A stretch of DNA of 64,000 bases, taken from contig JAKSZP010009317.1 of the NCBI GenBank assembly GCA_022478985.1, positions 1 to 64,000 on the forward strand. The letters are read 5' to 3'. Position 1 is the stretch's first letter. The number at the start of each line of letters is the position of its first letter. The position numbers were made by a program, and so were the translations under genes. Source of the stretch: Massospora cicadina. Taxonomy: Eukaryota > Entomophthoromycota > Entomophthoromycetes > Entomophthorales > Entomophthoraceae. The notes under the pieces were generated by a model. The model was not told where the DNA came from and searched no databases. It was given only the letters and a program-made list of their open reading frames with translations. Below are positions 25,513 to 35,989 of this stretch, one piece after another.

Positions 25513-26465
25513 CTATGGAGCAGGTGTGAAGGAAGGGTCTGTGTGGAGGAACCAGAGTGGGAACCACGATTCTATGAGCGCCTGTTGCCTTGGCCTCATA
25601 TATCCATAGAGCCAGGCTTGGAAGTGCTCCAGTAATTGGACGTGGAACCTGTTGATAACCCCATGGATGGTTGGGACCATGCCCCTGAACGCATCTAAGG
25701 CAATGGTGTGGATTGTACACATTGCAATGGGTATCATTAGAGAGCGGAGGGTAGATGAGATTAGTGATTCAATCTGGAGCGCGAGGAGGCTCTTTGATAT
25801 AGAAAATTCCTGCTCGTTTTGGATCTTAAGCAGGCGCACGACTTCCCGCCATATGGCTTTTGTTGGGGGGCATGTTTCTAGGTGATGATGTAGGGAGCCC
25901 TCCCCTCCACATACTGCGCAGGTTGCGTGGAGGTAGTTGGGGCGGTCCGCCATCCTATAGGTCCTTCTCAGACAGCGCCAGGCGTTGGCTCTTACCCTCG
26001 GCTGTAGGAGTGGATGGTGCGTCATTCTCCACACTGTCTTCTGTGTGGTTAAATTGTAGGGGATGTCTAACGCATCTAGGTATTCGATTCTAGCAATGGT
26101 TGGGGTCATAGCAAGCATGTCTCTCTGGGGGTGGTTTTCTGGATTCCTTAATTTAAAGTGGGGGCTGGGTCGTCCCCTTCCCTACACAGTGCCAGCGTTC
26201 TCTACGGTCCATCCCATGTGGCGGATGGTTTGGAGGATACGTTTGAAGTGAGGGGGGTTCCATGCGGGCCCATTGCAGTAGGATGTTTAGCAAGGTATGA
26301 TAGTAATTTGGGTGGGCTATGTGGGTTGGTTAATTTGAGCGCCTGTGCGAAGTTAATTCTCGCTGCCCTGGACCAGTGTTGCTGCGGAAAGTCTGGGGCA
26401 AGGACTTCCTTTATCCAGGTACCCAGGATGCAGTTGGTGTGGCTCTCAAAATCTATTAGTCCCAT
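25513..26465 (-). pseudogene. LINE-2 ORF2 C-terminus with Cys/His domain
   Basis: Frame 26202-26465 gives MGLIDFESHTNCILGTWI, shared with LINE-3 (MGLLDFRAHAAKILGTWI). Frame 25513-26118 (201 codons) gives CAVCGGEGSLHHHLETCP, a CX2CX7HX4C cluster like the zinc-binding region found after RT in many LINEs (zf-RVT type). It then has IWREVVRLL and AMCTIHTIALDAF. The end SWFPLWFLHTDP corresponds to SSWFPVWF in the other copies. The domain probably helps template binding. Confidence 0.88.
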
Positions 26466-26872
26466 GCCTTTGCTTGAGTGTGGGCCAAAGAGTATTTCTA
26501 TCCATATGGGAGGATGGGATCTGGGCCACAGCCAGCCCTGGATGAGCGCGCGGATTGATGTTATAAAGGTGGGTGAGAAGGCGATTGCGTGGGCAGGGTA
26601 CCATAGTATTGGTAGGATGAGTGTGTTAGCAACTGCTACTCGCCCCGTTAGTCCTTAAAATCTTCCCTTGAGGGAGGCGACGCGTTTGGATACCCGCTAT
26701 AGTAGGTTGCTTTCCATTGTCTCATTGGCATATCCCCCTGTTTCCAGCCATTTCCCAAGGTGGCGGACAGGAGTGGTGGTGGGAGGTGATGATAAGGGTA
26801 AGATGAGTGGTTTTTTCCTTTGTATGGGGGTATGAGGTTCTGGTGTTGTAGCTCAGTTGTTAGTGTACTTTC

Positions 26873-27951
26873 CTAAAAAAATGATTTCTGTTTTCCTTTT
26901 GTTAAGCGATGTGTTGCGCACCATGGAGCTTCCTCTTGGGTGCGTTCCAGCTGTTGGGCATCATTGTTATTAGCTATACCTGCCACGCAGTCATCCACAA
27001 AGGCCAGTATCTTGACTGTTGGCTGGCCTTGTGCAGTTATGCCCATGAGGTGTGAGTCAGTTACGCGGAGGAGTGGATCAAAGCTGAAATTATACAGTAG
27101 TGGGCTGAGGGGGTCCCCTTGTTTGAGCCCTCTGTGTGGTGTGATCTTGTTAGTTAGGAAGCCAGGGCCGCATACAGCCATGGTTGCAGATTCTGTGAGG
27201 AGCATCGCCCAGTTTATGAATCTGGTTGGGAGTTTGAAAGCGTGTAGGCATTCCTTTAGGCATTCCCAGCTAACGCGGTCATATGCCTTTTCCTGGTCTA
27301 AGAAGACTAGGGCTCCAGTTGCTTTGGACTGACATATGTTTGCAACAGGGTGTATGTTGTTCCAGATTGAGCGCCCTGGTATAAACCCAAACTGGTTGGG
27401 TGATAGGACGTCAGAGGCAATTGCGCCTAATCTGGCTGCTAAAATTTTTGTTAGAATTTTTGTGTCAGTATTAGATAGTGTGATTGGACGCCAGTTGGCC
27501 AGGTCCAATCTGTCACCCTTTTTATATAAGGTTATAACATATGATTCATGGCCACCAGGTAGGAGGCGTGTTTTCAGCAAGCACTGGTTAATTGACTCCA
27601 ATAGGAGGGGGCAATTTATTGAAAATATCTTTTGTAAAAATTGTAGGGTATCCCATCAGGCCCTGGGCATTTCATACGTGGTGCACCACAGATTGTATCT
27701 TAAAGCTCCTCCCATGTAATTAGATTTAGAATATTGTAGTTCAGCGGTGTGCTTTGTATTCCGGCAGTTTGTATGAATTTTGTGATTTTTTGTGGGTCTG
27801 TCAGCTTATTGCGGTATAATTTGGTGTAATAGCGGTGTACTTCTGCCTTGACCTCCTCAGGGTCAGTTGCCATGGTGCCATTGGTCTTGCAGACCTGTGT
27901 GCATGCGGGCTGGTTGCCATGGGAGTGGAATTGGCGGAAGAAATATGTCAA
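26873..27951 (-). pseudogene. LINE-2 reverse transcriptase
   Basis: The minus frame 26873-27601 (242 codons) is the longest non-repetitive pol frame but one in the window. It contains ITLYKKGDRLDLANWRPITL, NQFGFIPGRSIWNN, FLDQEKAYDRVSWECL, RGLKQGDPLSPLLYNFSFDP and the catalytic ILAFVDDCVAGI, with both Asp of the F-x-D-D box present. Frame 27700-27951 covers the upstream linker (MATDPEEVKAEVHRYYTKLY). RT copies the RNA at the nicked target. An upstream frameshift prevents a full product. Confidence 0.92.
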
Positions 27952-28298
27952 AAATGTTTCTCCTTCCTTTATGAACTTACCTTTGTTTGATACTTTGATT
28001 CTGTGTTGGTGCTCGAAGATGAGGGTGTTTAGTTGGGCGGATATTTCCGCCCATTTGTGTCCCCAGTTGGGGCTATAACCGGGTCCCAGAGTGTTATGCT
28101 TGAGGTGGTCCAGTTCTTTTAAGGTACGCCTGATTGTGGCTGTATTGGCGGTGTACTTATGTGATGCGATATGTCAGGTTTTGTTGATTAGTTCCTTTTT
28201 GAAATTTTCCCATGTTGCAATGGGATCTGAAGTGAATGGGGCTGTGAATTCTTGGTTCATGGCCTCATGTTCAACCCATTCAGTTATTTTGGGTAATT

Positions 28299-29100
28299 TT
28301 ATGTTTTCTGGGTGTAACTTTCTCCAGGTAGACACCTGTGTGTGGGTTCAGGTTGGTGATAAATGCACTGAAACAAGTCAGTGGTCAGAAAAATTAACTT
28401 TTTTTGTTGAAAATTTGAAAATCTTGATAATTGGGATTGTGGAACGAGGATGTTATTGATGCAGCTCATTGATATGAGCGTTCCCTCACATATGTTGGGC
28501 CATGTCATGTGGGGAAGGAGTGGTGATCTGGGGGAGGGCATCCTGTAGGCCAAGGGATGCCTTCATTGTGTGGAATTCGATGTGTCCCAGTGGGTATCCC
28601 CTGGGGTTTGGCCATCAGTCCGTGTAAGGTTATCCCAGCAGTTAAAGTCACCCAACAGGATGGTATCTGGTGGGAGGGTGAGTGTTGGAATGGTTTCTAG
28701 AAATTGTTTTCTTTTAGCTGCAGTGCACAGTGCATAGATGCATGCTATCGAGATTGTTTCCTCTTGGCATGTGATCGTTGCTACCAGGATGCAGCCATGA
28801 AGGTATGACGAGGAGTTTTTAATTTTTAATTTTTTGTTATTTCAGACAAGCACCCCACAGTGAGACATCCATACCAATTGTGATAGTGAGACCCTGGTTG
28901 ACCAGGATCTTTCTTCCCTTGTAGACAGTGGGTTTCCTGGTGGCCAAGATTTTTACGAGGGGTTTTCTCAGGAAGTCCAGCTTTTTGGCTTGGGACATTT
29001 GAGCCCTAGCTCCTGCGATGTTTAGCATCTCTATTGACACTGAGGTGCCCACGGCGCCTCAGGAGCGGTTGGGAGGGCCTCTCTGGCCCTAACCCACCAC
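28299..29100 (-). pseudogene. LINE-2 APE-type endonuclease remnant
   Basis: The frame at 28837-29052 covers the N-terminal part, where ILAIQETHC of LINE-4 is altered to ILATRKPT, losing the metal-binding Glu. Near 28670-28630 the minus strand gives ILLGDFNCWDN, the intact D-x-N motif. Near 28390 SDH is readable, followed by the WRKLHPENIK segment shared with LINE-4. This enzyme nicks target DNA to prime reverse transcription. Confidence 0.8.
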
Positions 29101-29449
29101 AGCTCATTTTGGCCATGCTCCACATCTATACTCCAACTCTCTCAGTGACAATGTCAGTTCCCTTGATATGACTTGATTTTTCGCGAGAATTGCAGTTTTT
29201 GGAATTTTCGTTATCTTTTCCTGCACATATCTCATGATGGATCAATGCGGGGTGCTGATTAGGTTCTGTAATTTTGGGGTTCAAATTTGGAGAATTGTGC
29301 ACCGCATTTTCGCCCATATTGCGGTTGAATTGTTCCTCAAAGTGTGCATGATTGTTATCGCTTGGTGACTCAGTCAAATTGCTGTAAAAATTTTCAACCT
29401 GGGCATATTGTTCTGATTGGTTGGCTTGGTTAATATCCGAAATATCCTC

Positions 29450-30440
29450 TTATACTTGTCTGGAGTCAATGGATGATATTGCATGTGCTGCCACCTCGGC
29501 CACTGCCCACTTGCAGGCTTTTTGTGCCGCAATGCATTGTTTATGTGTAACTGGGTCCTTGATGGAGTAAAGTCCATCTTCACCCCAGCGGAATGGGTGG
29601 TGACTGTCAGTCATTCTGGCGAAGTTTTCGTTACTTTTGTCCAAGGCTCCTCATAGTAGTCTGCTCCCATTAAGCCTTCCTTCATAGGGCATGCGTGTTC
29701 CTTAAGTCCCAATGAACCGCAGTGGTTGCATATAGGCAGTGCGCATTCCAGTGTAACTCAGAATGTGGATGACTGTCCCCCAGCCACAAAGTGAAACTCT
29801 GCTGTGCGGGAGATTCTTGATAAGCCATCTTACACTTTGGGGAATGGGTTGATTACAGCAATAGCTTTGCCCGTGCACAAGGTTGGCATCAGGCGAAATC
29901 ATTGTAATTCAAGTTGCATAATTTCTCCGTAGGCTATGAGCCCTTTGCAGAGCTCCTCCTCAATTACCTTACAAGGAAGGTTTGTAGGGAATGAGTTGAA
30001 TGAGATGAACAAAGTTTTTTCTTTGTTCCATCTGGTGCACGCAGTGCACACTATTTTTTGCCCTCGGGAAGGGCAATTTCAATGCAGACTTTTGCTGCGG
30101 CCTCTGCTTCTTTGGCTGTTTCAAAACTAATATTGATCCAGCTGCAGCCCATGTTGTTGGTGGCGACATAAACTGCGTGGGGAAAAGGGAGGGCTGTGCC
30201 TCACATGTTTTCTCCCACAGGGTTGGGGACTCATCCCCAAGGAAGAGTTGGAGCCCATGCTCCACCTTTGAAAGGGGTTGGTTACATTGGATATACATGT
30301 ATTGATCTTGTTTTACAGTAAACACCATAAACCCAGACGGTGTCTGAGTTTGTGGTTTCTTGGCGGCTTGGGTTCCTGATCCCCCTCAAGGGTGTTTCTT
30401 GCCCTTGGGTGCACCATTTTGCGCACCTCTTGATGTGACG
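29450..30440 (-). pseudogene. LINE-2 ORF1 (RNA-binding, damaged zinc knuckle)
   Basis: On the minus strand a frame gives a W-I-N-I-S-F-E-T segment, a long K/R-containing linker, CKGLIAYGEI near 29950-29920, GKAIAVINP near 29870, and a knuckle reading CNHCGSLGLKEHAC near 29720-29680. There the His ligand has become Leu (compare CNHCTTLGHKEHKC in LINE-4). ORF1 proteins coat LINE RNA and assist target priming. The frame is broken by several stops. The 29374-29583 frame is its hydrophilic downstream part. Confidence 0.8.
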
Positions 30441-30558
30441 CTCGCCCAGGTTGTATTATATTTATTATTAAAATCGCCCATCTCTCCTGTGTGATTATCA
30501 AAAATTGCTATTCAAATCAAATCATAGTAACTAAAGTGATTGTTAAGGGAAAGAAAAG

Positions 30559-30579
30559 CTAAGATTACTCAGGAGCTAC
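30559..30579. other. Short remnant between LINE-2 and gypsy-3
   Basis: Only 21 bp, CTAAGATTACTCAGG plus GAGCTAC, separate the 5' end of LINE-2 from the gypsy-3 LTR. It resembles the continuation of the 52.4-kb copy of the shared segment (GATGATCTGAGG). Some similarity to the sequence left of 38087 means the gypsy-3 LTR start could lie slightly further left. Confidence 0.45.
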
Positions 30580-31116
30580 TGTTATAAAAACATTTGTTTT
30601 ACTATTATTATTACCAAGATTATTATTACTGACGTTATTATTAACGTTATCTACAGTAATATTGTCAATTTGGTGTATAGGTAGACTATCAGCTTCTATT
30701 GTGTCATTCCACCTCAAGGATATTATTGCAGAAGGCAATAATTGGAAGATTCTCAGAGAGAAGAGTAAAGATCTGAGTGGGGATCTAGAGATGAAGGAAC
30801 CACAATCAGGGATAGCTGCCGACTGTGTGTTAGGCCAAAAGAGACTGTCACTGGGGTATCTTGATAAAGATTGGGTGGACAGGAATATAGGGAACAAATC
30901 CCTATGAGTATGACTTACAGAGTATTTAATCGGAAGTACTCCCCAAAGTATTGGGCCTAATAATAGTTCAATCTCAACTACGGATAATAGTCTCCATACT
31001 ATTATCAATTAATACATTCTATACAATGCGATAAAGTGCATGGGAAATTGAACATGTGCAGTAAAAAGGTTACTGGGTTGACGGCCAATAATCAACCACT
31101 AAAGTAAATTTTTACA
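30580..31116 (+). repeat. Gypsy-3 5' LTR
   Basis: Begins TGTTATAAAAACA and ends TTTTTACA. It is nearly identical to 38087-38645 over the block from TCAGCTTCTATTGTGTCATT to ATACATTCTATACAATGC. An antisense frame of about 147 codons is open here and its counterpart is open in the other LTR. High LTR identity explains this without invoking a gene. Confidence 0.88.
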
Positions 31117-32400
31117 AGTTGGTGCTCACTACAGGGGTAGTTGAGTGAAGGATCTATTATAATTTGTATAAAAAAGATGTTTCCAACTTTGAAAATATGT
31201 TACTGAAGGAAGTAACAAAGATAGAACGTGAAGAGAATCACGTTCAATGGCGTTCACGCAGCTCAGCATTGGAGCTCCAAGTGAAGCAAAATGAGGATAC
31301 TCAAGTTCAGGGAAAAGGACTTGCAGCCTAGATATGGAACTATCTAGTGCTGCAAGGAAACCAGTTCCACCGGACATCTACTTTAAATGGAAAAAAATCA
31401 GCAGGGCCAACTTGGGTTGTAATTGGGCCCGCTGGAAATAGTCGCAAGGAACAGCAGGATCAACTCAGGTTAAAATTGGGTCAGCTTTAAGTAGTCCTGG
31501 GGAGTAAGTGTTTAGATGAGGCATTGGATGAAATAGGAAGGAATTAATCTGGAGAATTGGATTGCCATACCAATGAAGAGATGAAGTCAAAATAGAGAAT
31601 GATTGATCCAAGATAGTGGAGGAAATCGTTTGACTTTATAACACTCAATTACTGGTCAGAAGTTGCTGGAGACGAGTTCATCAATTCAGGAAAATTGGAT
31701 GAAGCTAACGAGGCCAGAACGACCTATGTACTTAAGGATAGCCATGAAGGCTGAAAAATCGTTTTCAGGAGAAAAAACGAGCTGGACAATTGGACGAAAC
31801 TGTTGGCTGATGAGATAAAAAGATCCAAAAGCATCAGTTGCCAAATAAGAGATGAAATTAGGGCCTGTTGGACGAATTTCCAGTTGGGATTAAAGGCCTA
31901 ATTCAGGGGAACTGCCCAAAGTTGGCAAGTATGGCCTATATGTGAGGAGACAGCGCTGCTGGTCATATAGGGAGAAAGGTCAATACTAATTGATAGTATT
32001 GAGCCTAAGAGAAGTTAATTGAAATGTTCCCAGAGGACCTCTGAACCATTAAATGGTTATGTCCTGAGATTTTGATCAAGTCCCGGAAGGGGACCACTGA
32101 ACCAAATGGTTGGTTAAATCTTAAGAGGATAAGATTTTGAACCATGATAACTGGTAGGTTTAAGTACCCAGGACCCAGTTTGGATGAAGGGAAAAGAAGG
32201 ATCTCTGAGCCTTTTTGTAGGTTGCAAGTCCCATTGCAAAAGAAAAATAAAAAGTATATATAAAATTTTAAAATATCGATTTTATGGTTTATGAGTTTTG
32301 GACCTAAGAAGTGACAAGAAATCCTGATGGCCTAATGGAGGAAATTCCACCCTCGATGAGATGAAATTATTATCTGGGGTAGACAAAAGTATCACCCTAT
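31117..32400 (+). pseudogene. Gypsy-3 leader and gag region, heavily decayed
   Basis: Positionally gag. It contains an imperfect tandem repeat near 31398-31500 (units with AGCAGG, AACT, GGTT, ATTGGG, AGTAGTC) and, at about 32025-32250, a block resembling 35390-35600 (GGACCTCTGAACCATT and TAGGTTTAAGTACCCAGGAC). No continuous frame is seen. I cannot identify protease with confidence. Confidence 0.5.
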
Positions 32401-32770
32401 TGTTTGATTAAGAGCAACTCGCTGATCTGTCAGAAGGCCATCAAGAGGAGATGCTTGAATTGTTGAAAAGTATCAGAGAGTATTCGCCCAAAAATGACCA
32501 GGAATTGGGATACACAAAAAGTGATTTGCAAGGTCAATACTGGGGAAAATCTGCTGATCTGGACGAAATGGGATTATCTTCTGGGGTGGCTGAAAGGATC
32601 AACCTATTGGCTGATAGAGAGCAGCTCGCTGATCTTCTGGAAGGCCAGAAGGAGGAGGTGCTTGAACTATTTGAGAAATATCAGGAAGTGTTTGCTCAGG
32701 ATGACCACAATTTGGGATGCGCATGAGACGTAATTCACAAGGTTGACACTGGGGAAAATCTGCTAATAAG
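32399..32770 (+). repeat. Tandem duplication of the pre-RT segment (about 205 bp units)
   Basis: GAGCAACTCGCTGATCTGTC at 32412 and GAGCAGCTCGCTGATCTTCT at 32620 begin matching units. Each continues through an EALELLxKxxEx segment, a GGGATRC block and a final TACTGGGGAAAATCTGCT or CACTGGGGAAAATCTGCT. The duplicated piece corresponds to the linker before RT that gypsy-2 has once (DHNLGCAQGVVH). Frame 32451-32726 runs through both units. Confidence 0.8.
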
Positions 32771-33990
32771 GATGAGACCAATCTGAAGATTGAAAGCCGC
32801 TGAAGCGGTATTGGAGAATGGGATCAGCAAACTAGTGAAGCATGAGCTTCTAGTTCCATCATCAAGTCCCTGGGCGAGTATGATTCTGATCATGAAGAAG
32901 AAGGATGGATCAAACTTGGTGGTGATTGACTATAGGAGGCTGAATAAAATTATGAAGAAAGATTCATATCCCCTACTGAGGATAGATGATACACTGAATT
33001 AATTAGGAGAAGCGAAGTATTCTCTGCGATGGATCTAATTTTCAGGATACTGGCAGATTGACTTTCCAGAAGAAGACCAAGAAAAATGCGCGATTATTAC
33101 CGCACAGGGGTTATACCAGCTGACAAGGATGCCCAAGGGTCTTTGCAATGCGCCCGCAACATTCCAGAGGGCCATGGATGTGATATTAAGCGACCTGAAG
33201 TTGTCATGTGACCTGGTATATCTGGACTTTATAAACGTGTTCAGTAGAATATTTACTAATCACCTGCACCACTTGGAAGAAGTTTTTAAGTGACTGTCCG
33301 CGGATAACCTGGAGATCAAGCCAAGGAAGTGCCACTTCTTCAAGAAAGAGTTGGAATACTTGGGATTTGTGATCAACGTGAATGTATTGCAGCCGCAAAC
33401 CCAGAATATAGCAGCTATAGAGCGTATGGCTGTACCAAAGAGTGTCTGAGACATCCAAGTATTCCTTGGGATGGTCAGATACTACAGAAGATTTATTCAG
33501 GACTTTGCTCGAATAGCTGAGCCTTTATTTCATTTATTGAAGGATCCAAAAAAAGGATTTGTATGGATTGAAGAGGCCCAGGACTCCTTTGATGAGTTAT
33601 GCCAGTATTTGATAAATTCACCAATTCTGAAATATCCAAATTTTGATTGGGAGTTTATCATTCAAACCAATGCTTCATTGATGGTGATTGGCGCTGTACT
33701 GAGCCAAGTAGACAAACTTGGGGGACGAGCATCAAGTGGCGTATGTGAGCTGGAAACTCTCAGCTGCTGAGAGGAACTACACTGTGACTGAGTGGTAATG
33801 CCTTGCAGTCATATATGCATGCAAGCAGTTTTGGGTGTACATCCACAGAACGCACTTTAAGGTGGTGACGGACCACTCTTTGCTGCGTTGGCTGCACAAT
33901 CTAAGAGAACCAGAAGGACAACTGGCCTAATGGGCACTTAAGCTTCATGCTTACAATCATGAGATAGTCCACCGAGTGGGGGCTTCTCAT
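32604..33990 (+). pseudogene. Gypsy-3 reverse transcriptase and RNase H
   Basis: Frame 32790-33002 has SPWASMILIMKKKDGSNLVVIDYRRLNK split by no stop. YWQIDFPEEDQEKCA and MPKGLCNAPATFQRAM follow near 33045-33175. The catalytic loop near 33215 reads LVYLDFINVF, with the second Asp of the Y-x-D-D box lost. Frame 33471-33770 has VRYYRRFIQDFARIAEPL and then the RNase H start WEFIIQTNASLMVIGAVLS, where the catalytic Asp is Asn. Stops and frameshifts occur between blocks. Confidence 0.9.
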
Positions 33991-35390
33991 CAGAACGTGG
34001 ATATCTTATTGCAGTTACCAATGGTCCAGTTGGTATACCTGCAGGCAGTTGAGCTATTCCAGAGAATGGTTAAAGGAATAATTGGGATTGAGCCTAGAGA
34101 AATCCAAAGTGCACTTCAAAAAGCAATGGAAAACACCGAGAATATGGATGGACAAGTATTCAAGACAATCAATGGGAAGCGGCTATTATTCCCAAAACTG
34201 TCAGAAAGAGCAGCAATAATAAAAGCGTCTCACAAGGTTGTTGGGCACAGAGGCCTGAGAAAAACAACAGATCATATTCACCAGTATTATTACTGGGAAT
34301 CAATTAGCTACAATGTCGCAGATCATCTGGCTTGTTGCGTGAAGTGCCAGCTGCACAAACCACATAAGAACACAACTGGATACCAACTAAAATGCCCTAG
34401 ATTCGCCTGGCACACAGTGTCCATCGACGTGATGGGACCGCTGGTGATGAGCACAGGGGGAGTCAAGTACATCATAGTAGCCATCGACCATCTGACAAGA
34501 TGGGTCAAAATGAAAGCCCTACCAGAGTTGACGCTACCAATACTGCGAGATTCATCTTGGATCAGGTAGTATACCAGCATGGATGTCCACAAGTCCTATT
34601 GAGTGACAATGGGACCAACTTCACATCTCATGTGATCTCAAGATAAAACAAAATAATGGGGATCTGAGGAGTCATGTCAGTACCATACTGGCTGGAGATG
34701 AACAGACTGGTATAATGGGTCAATGGGATGCTGGCCGCGACGTTAAGGAATCTAGTCACTGAAGGGTGATTAGCCTGGCAGGTAAAACTGCTTCTAGTGC
34801 AGGTTTCAAGTTCGAAACCTGTACTGGCTAGAAAAAAAAATTTTTAACATCGATGAACATTTGGGACCATCTAGTACTAAAAAAAAAAAACATTAGTCTG
34901 GAGAACCTCCATGTGGGGAATTTACCTGAGTTCAGTTATGTTCACCTACAACATTAGTCATCATATTTGAAAGATGCCTTTTGAATTACTATATGGAAGA
35001 AAGGCCATGTTGCCACCAATATTATATTCAGTAGTGGAACCTATGTTGGGGATGAGTACTAAGCAATACTTGAACTGACTGACAGGTATCCTGATTGATA
35101 TGTAATTGCAAGCATTTGATACAACCTTGAAGAAAAGGATACAAGAAAAACTGACAGATGACAAGAACTGACCAGCATTAGAAGAATATCAATAGGGGAA
35201 AGAGTCACCTATTGTGATATGCATGGTTTCAGATAAGAAACAAATTAGATGTGTTGTAGTTGGGTCCATTTGAAGTAATTTTCAAGATGGCGAATGATGC
35301 TTACTCCATCAAGAATCTCTTGGATGGAAGAGTAGTAAATTGAGTCCACACTAAGTATCTAAAGTGTTGGATCAAAGAAAAAATAAAAGA
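33976..35390 (+). pseudogene. Gypsy-3 integrase (interrupted by a SINE)
   Basis: Frame 33976-34569 (197 codons) has an intact HHCC region (SHKVVGHRGLRKT, then LACCVKCQLHK) and TVSIDVMGPLV with the first catalytic Asp. A frame change leads to LSDNGTNFTSHV near 34600 with the second Asp. The position of the catalytic Glu before WVN is a stop near 34712. A SINE at 34779-34890 then splits the domain; FTYNIS follows at 34940. The C-terminal part is in pieces to about 35390. Confidence 0.88.
34779..34890 (+). mobile_element. 112-bp tRNA-like SINE with tail I
   Basis: The flanks GATTAGCCTGG (34768-34778) and CATTAGTCTGG (34891-34901) form a probable 10-11 bp TSD with mismatches. The body has a B-box-like AGTTCGAAACC at 34809-34819, then CTGTACTGGCTA, an A/T-rich linker, and the tail TTGGGACCATCTAGTACT with 12 A's. 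An A-box-like TAGCCTGGCAGG at 34771-34782 matches 11 of 12 consensus positions but overlaps the presumed TSD, so the 5' end is uncertain. At about 110 bp it is very short for a SINE. It disrupts the gypsy-3 integrase. Confidence 0.8.
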
Positions 35391-35600
35391 GTTCCCAAAG
35401 GACCAATGAACCATTAAGTTGGTCATGTCCTGATGATTAGGTCAAGTCTGAAAAAGGACCTCTGAACCAATCTAGATGGTTAAGTCCGAAAAAAGGACCT
35501 CTGAACCATGGAAAACTGGTAGGTTTAAGTACCCAGGACCCAGTTTGAGGGAAAAGATGGACCTCTGAACTGAAACAAGGTCAAGTCCCATAGGAAAAAA
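35390..35600 (+). repeat. GGACCTCTGAACCA repeat block after gypsy-3 pol
   Basis: The phrase GGACCTCTGAACCA or a near version occurs several times (35399, 35457, 35496, 35545 regions) with AAGTCC and GGTTAAGTC between. A related block sits at about 32025-32250, before pol, sharing AACTGGTAGGTTTAAGTACC. The two blocks bracket the pol genes in the same orientation, about 3.4 kb apart. Confidence 0.75.
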
Positions 35601-35989
35601 GAAGAATAAAGATATAAAATTGATAAAAAATATTGGAAAAAAAGAATTTAAAATGCATAGATAAAAAAGCCGATATATTTTTAGAATTTTTATTTTTATT
35701 GATTGTCCTCAGTATGGGGATGATTCCGCCTATGTCACCTCTTGGGGGAGGGAGGATGGATCGCAGTAGGAAGAAACAGCCCATCAGAAATTAATATGCA
35801 ATCAGATGCTTGTGAGGGTGAGACCTACATGAAACCACATTTGTTGAGTGGATGCTGAGCCCTGAGAAAAAGTGACTAGGGGAAGGGAAATTGAAATGTC
35901 AGAAGATGCCAATTGTGAAACCCTGGAGTGGGGAGGAAAGCAGCAATAAAGAAAGAGGCAATCGGTGAATAACCCTCAAGTAATCCTGA

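Larger units (their letters stand above)
25346..30558 (-). mobile_element. LINE-2: near full-length LINE with ORF1, endonuclease, RT and Cys/His C-terminus
   Basis: On the minus strand the element starts CTTTTCTTTCCC at 30558, the same start as LINE-3 (45321) and LINE-4 (60170). It then has a 5' UTR with GATAATCACACAGGAGAGATG, ORF1 with a CCHC-like knuckle, an APE-type endonuclease, RT, a Cys/His domain, and the tail TCCCCTGGTCAGCTTGCC ending in A's at 25346. Length is about 5.2 kb. Stops and frameshifts are frequent. No clear TSD is visible; the flanks share only CTA. It is a different subfamily from LINE-3. Confidence 0.92.

Noticed and set aside
26063..26658. Plus-strand frames opposite LINE-2 (for example 166 codons at 26158-26658; also 26940-27332)
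   Set aside because: Shadows of LINE-2 ORF2 on the other strand, with no independent similarity.
30565..31008. 147-codon minus-strand frame, with a 167-codon counterpart at 38033-38536
   Set aside because: Both lie in the two LTRs of gypsy-3. LTR identity explains the shared open frame, and composition and position do not suggest a gene.
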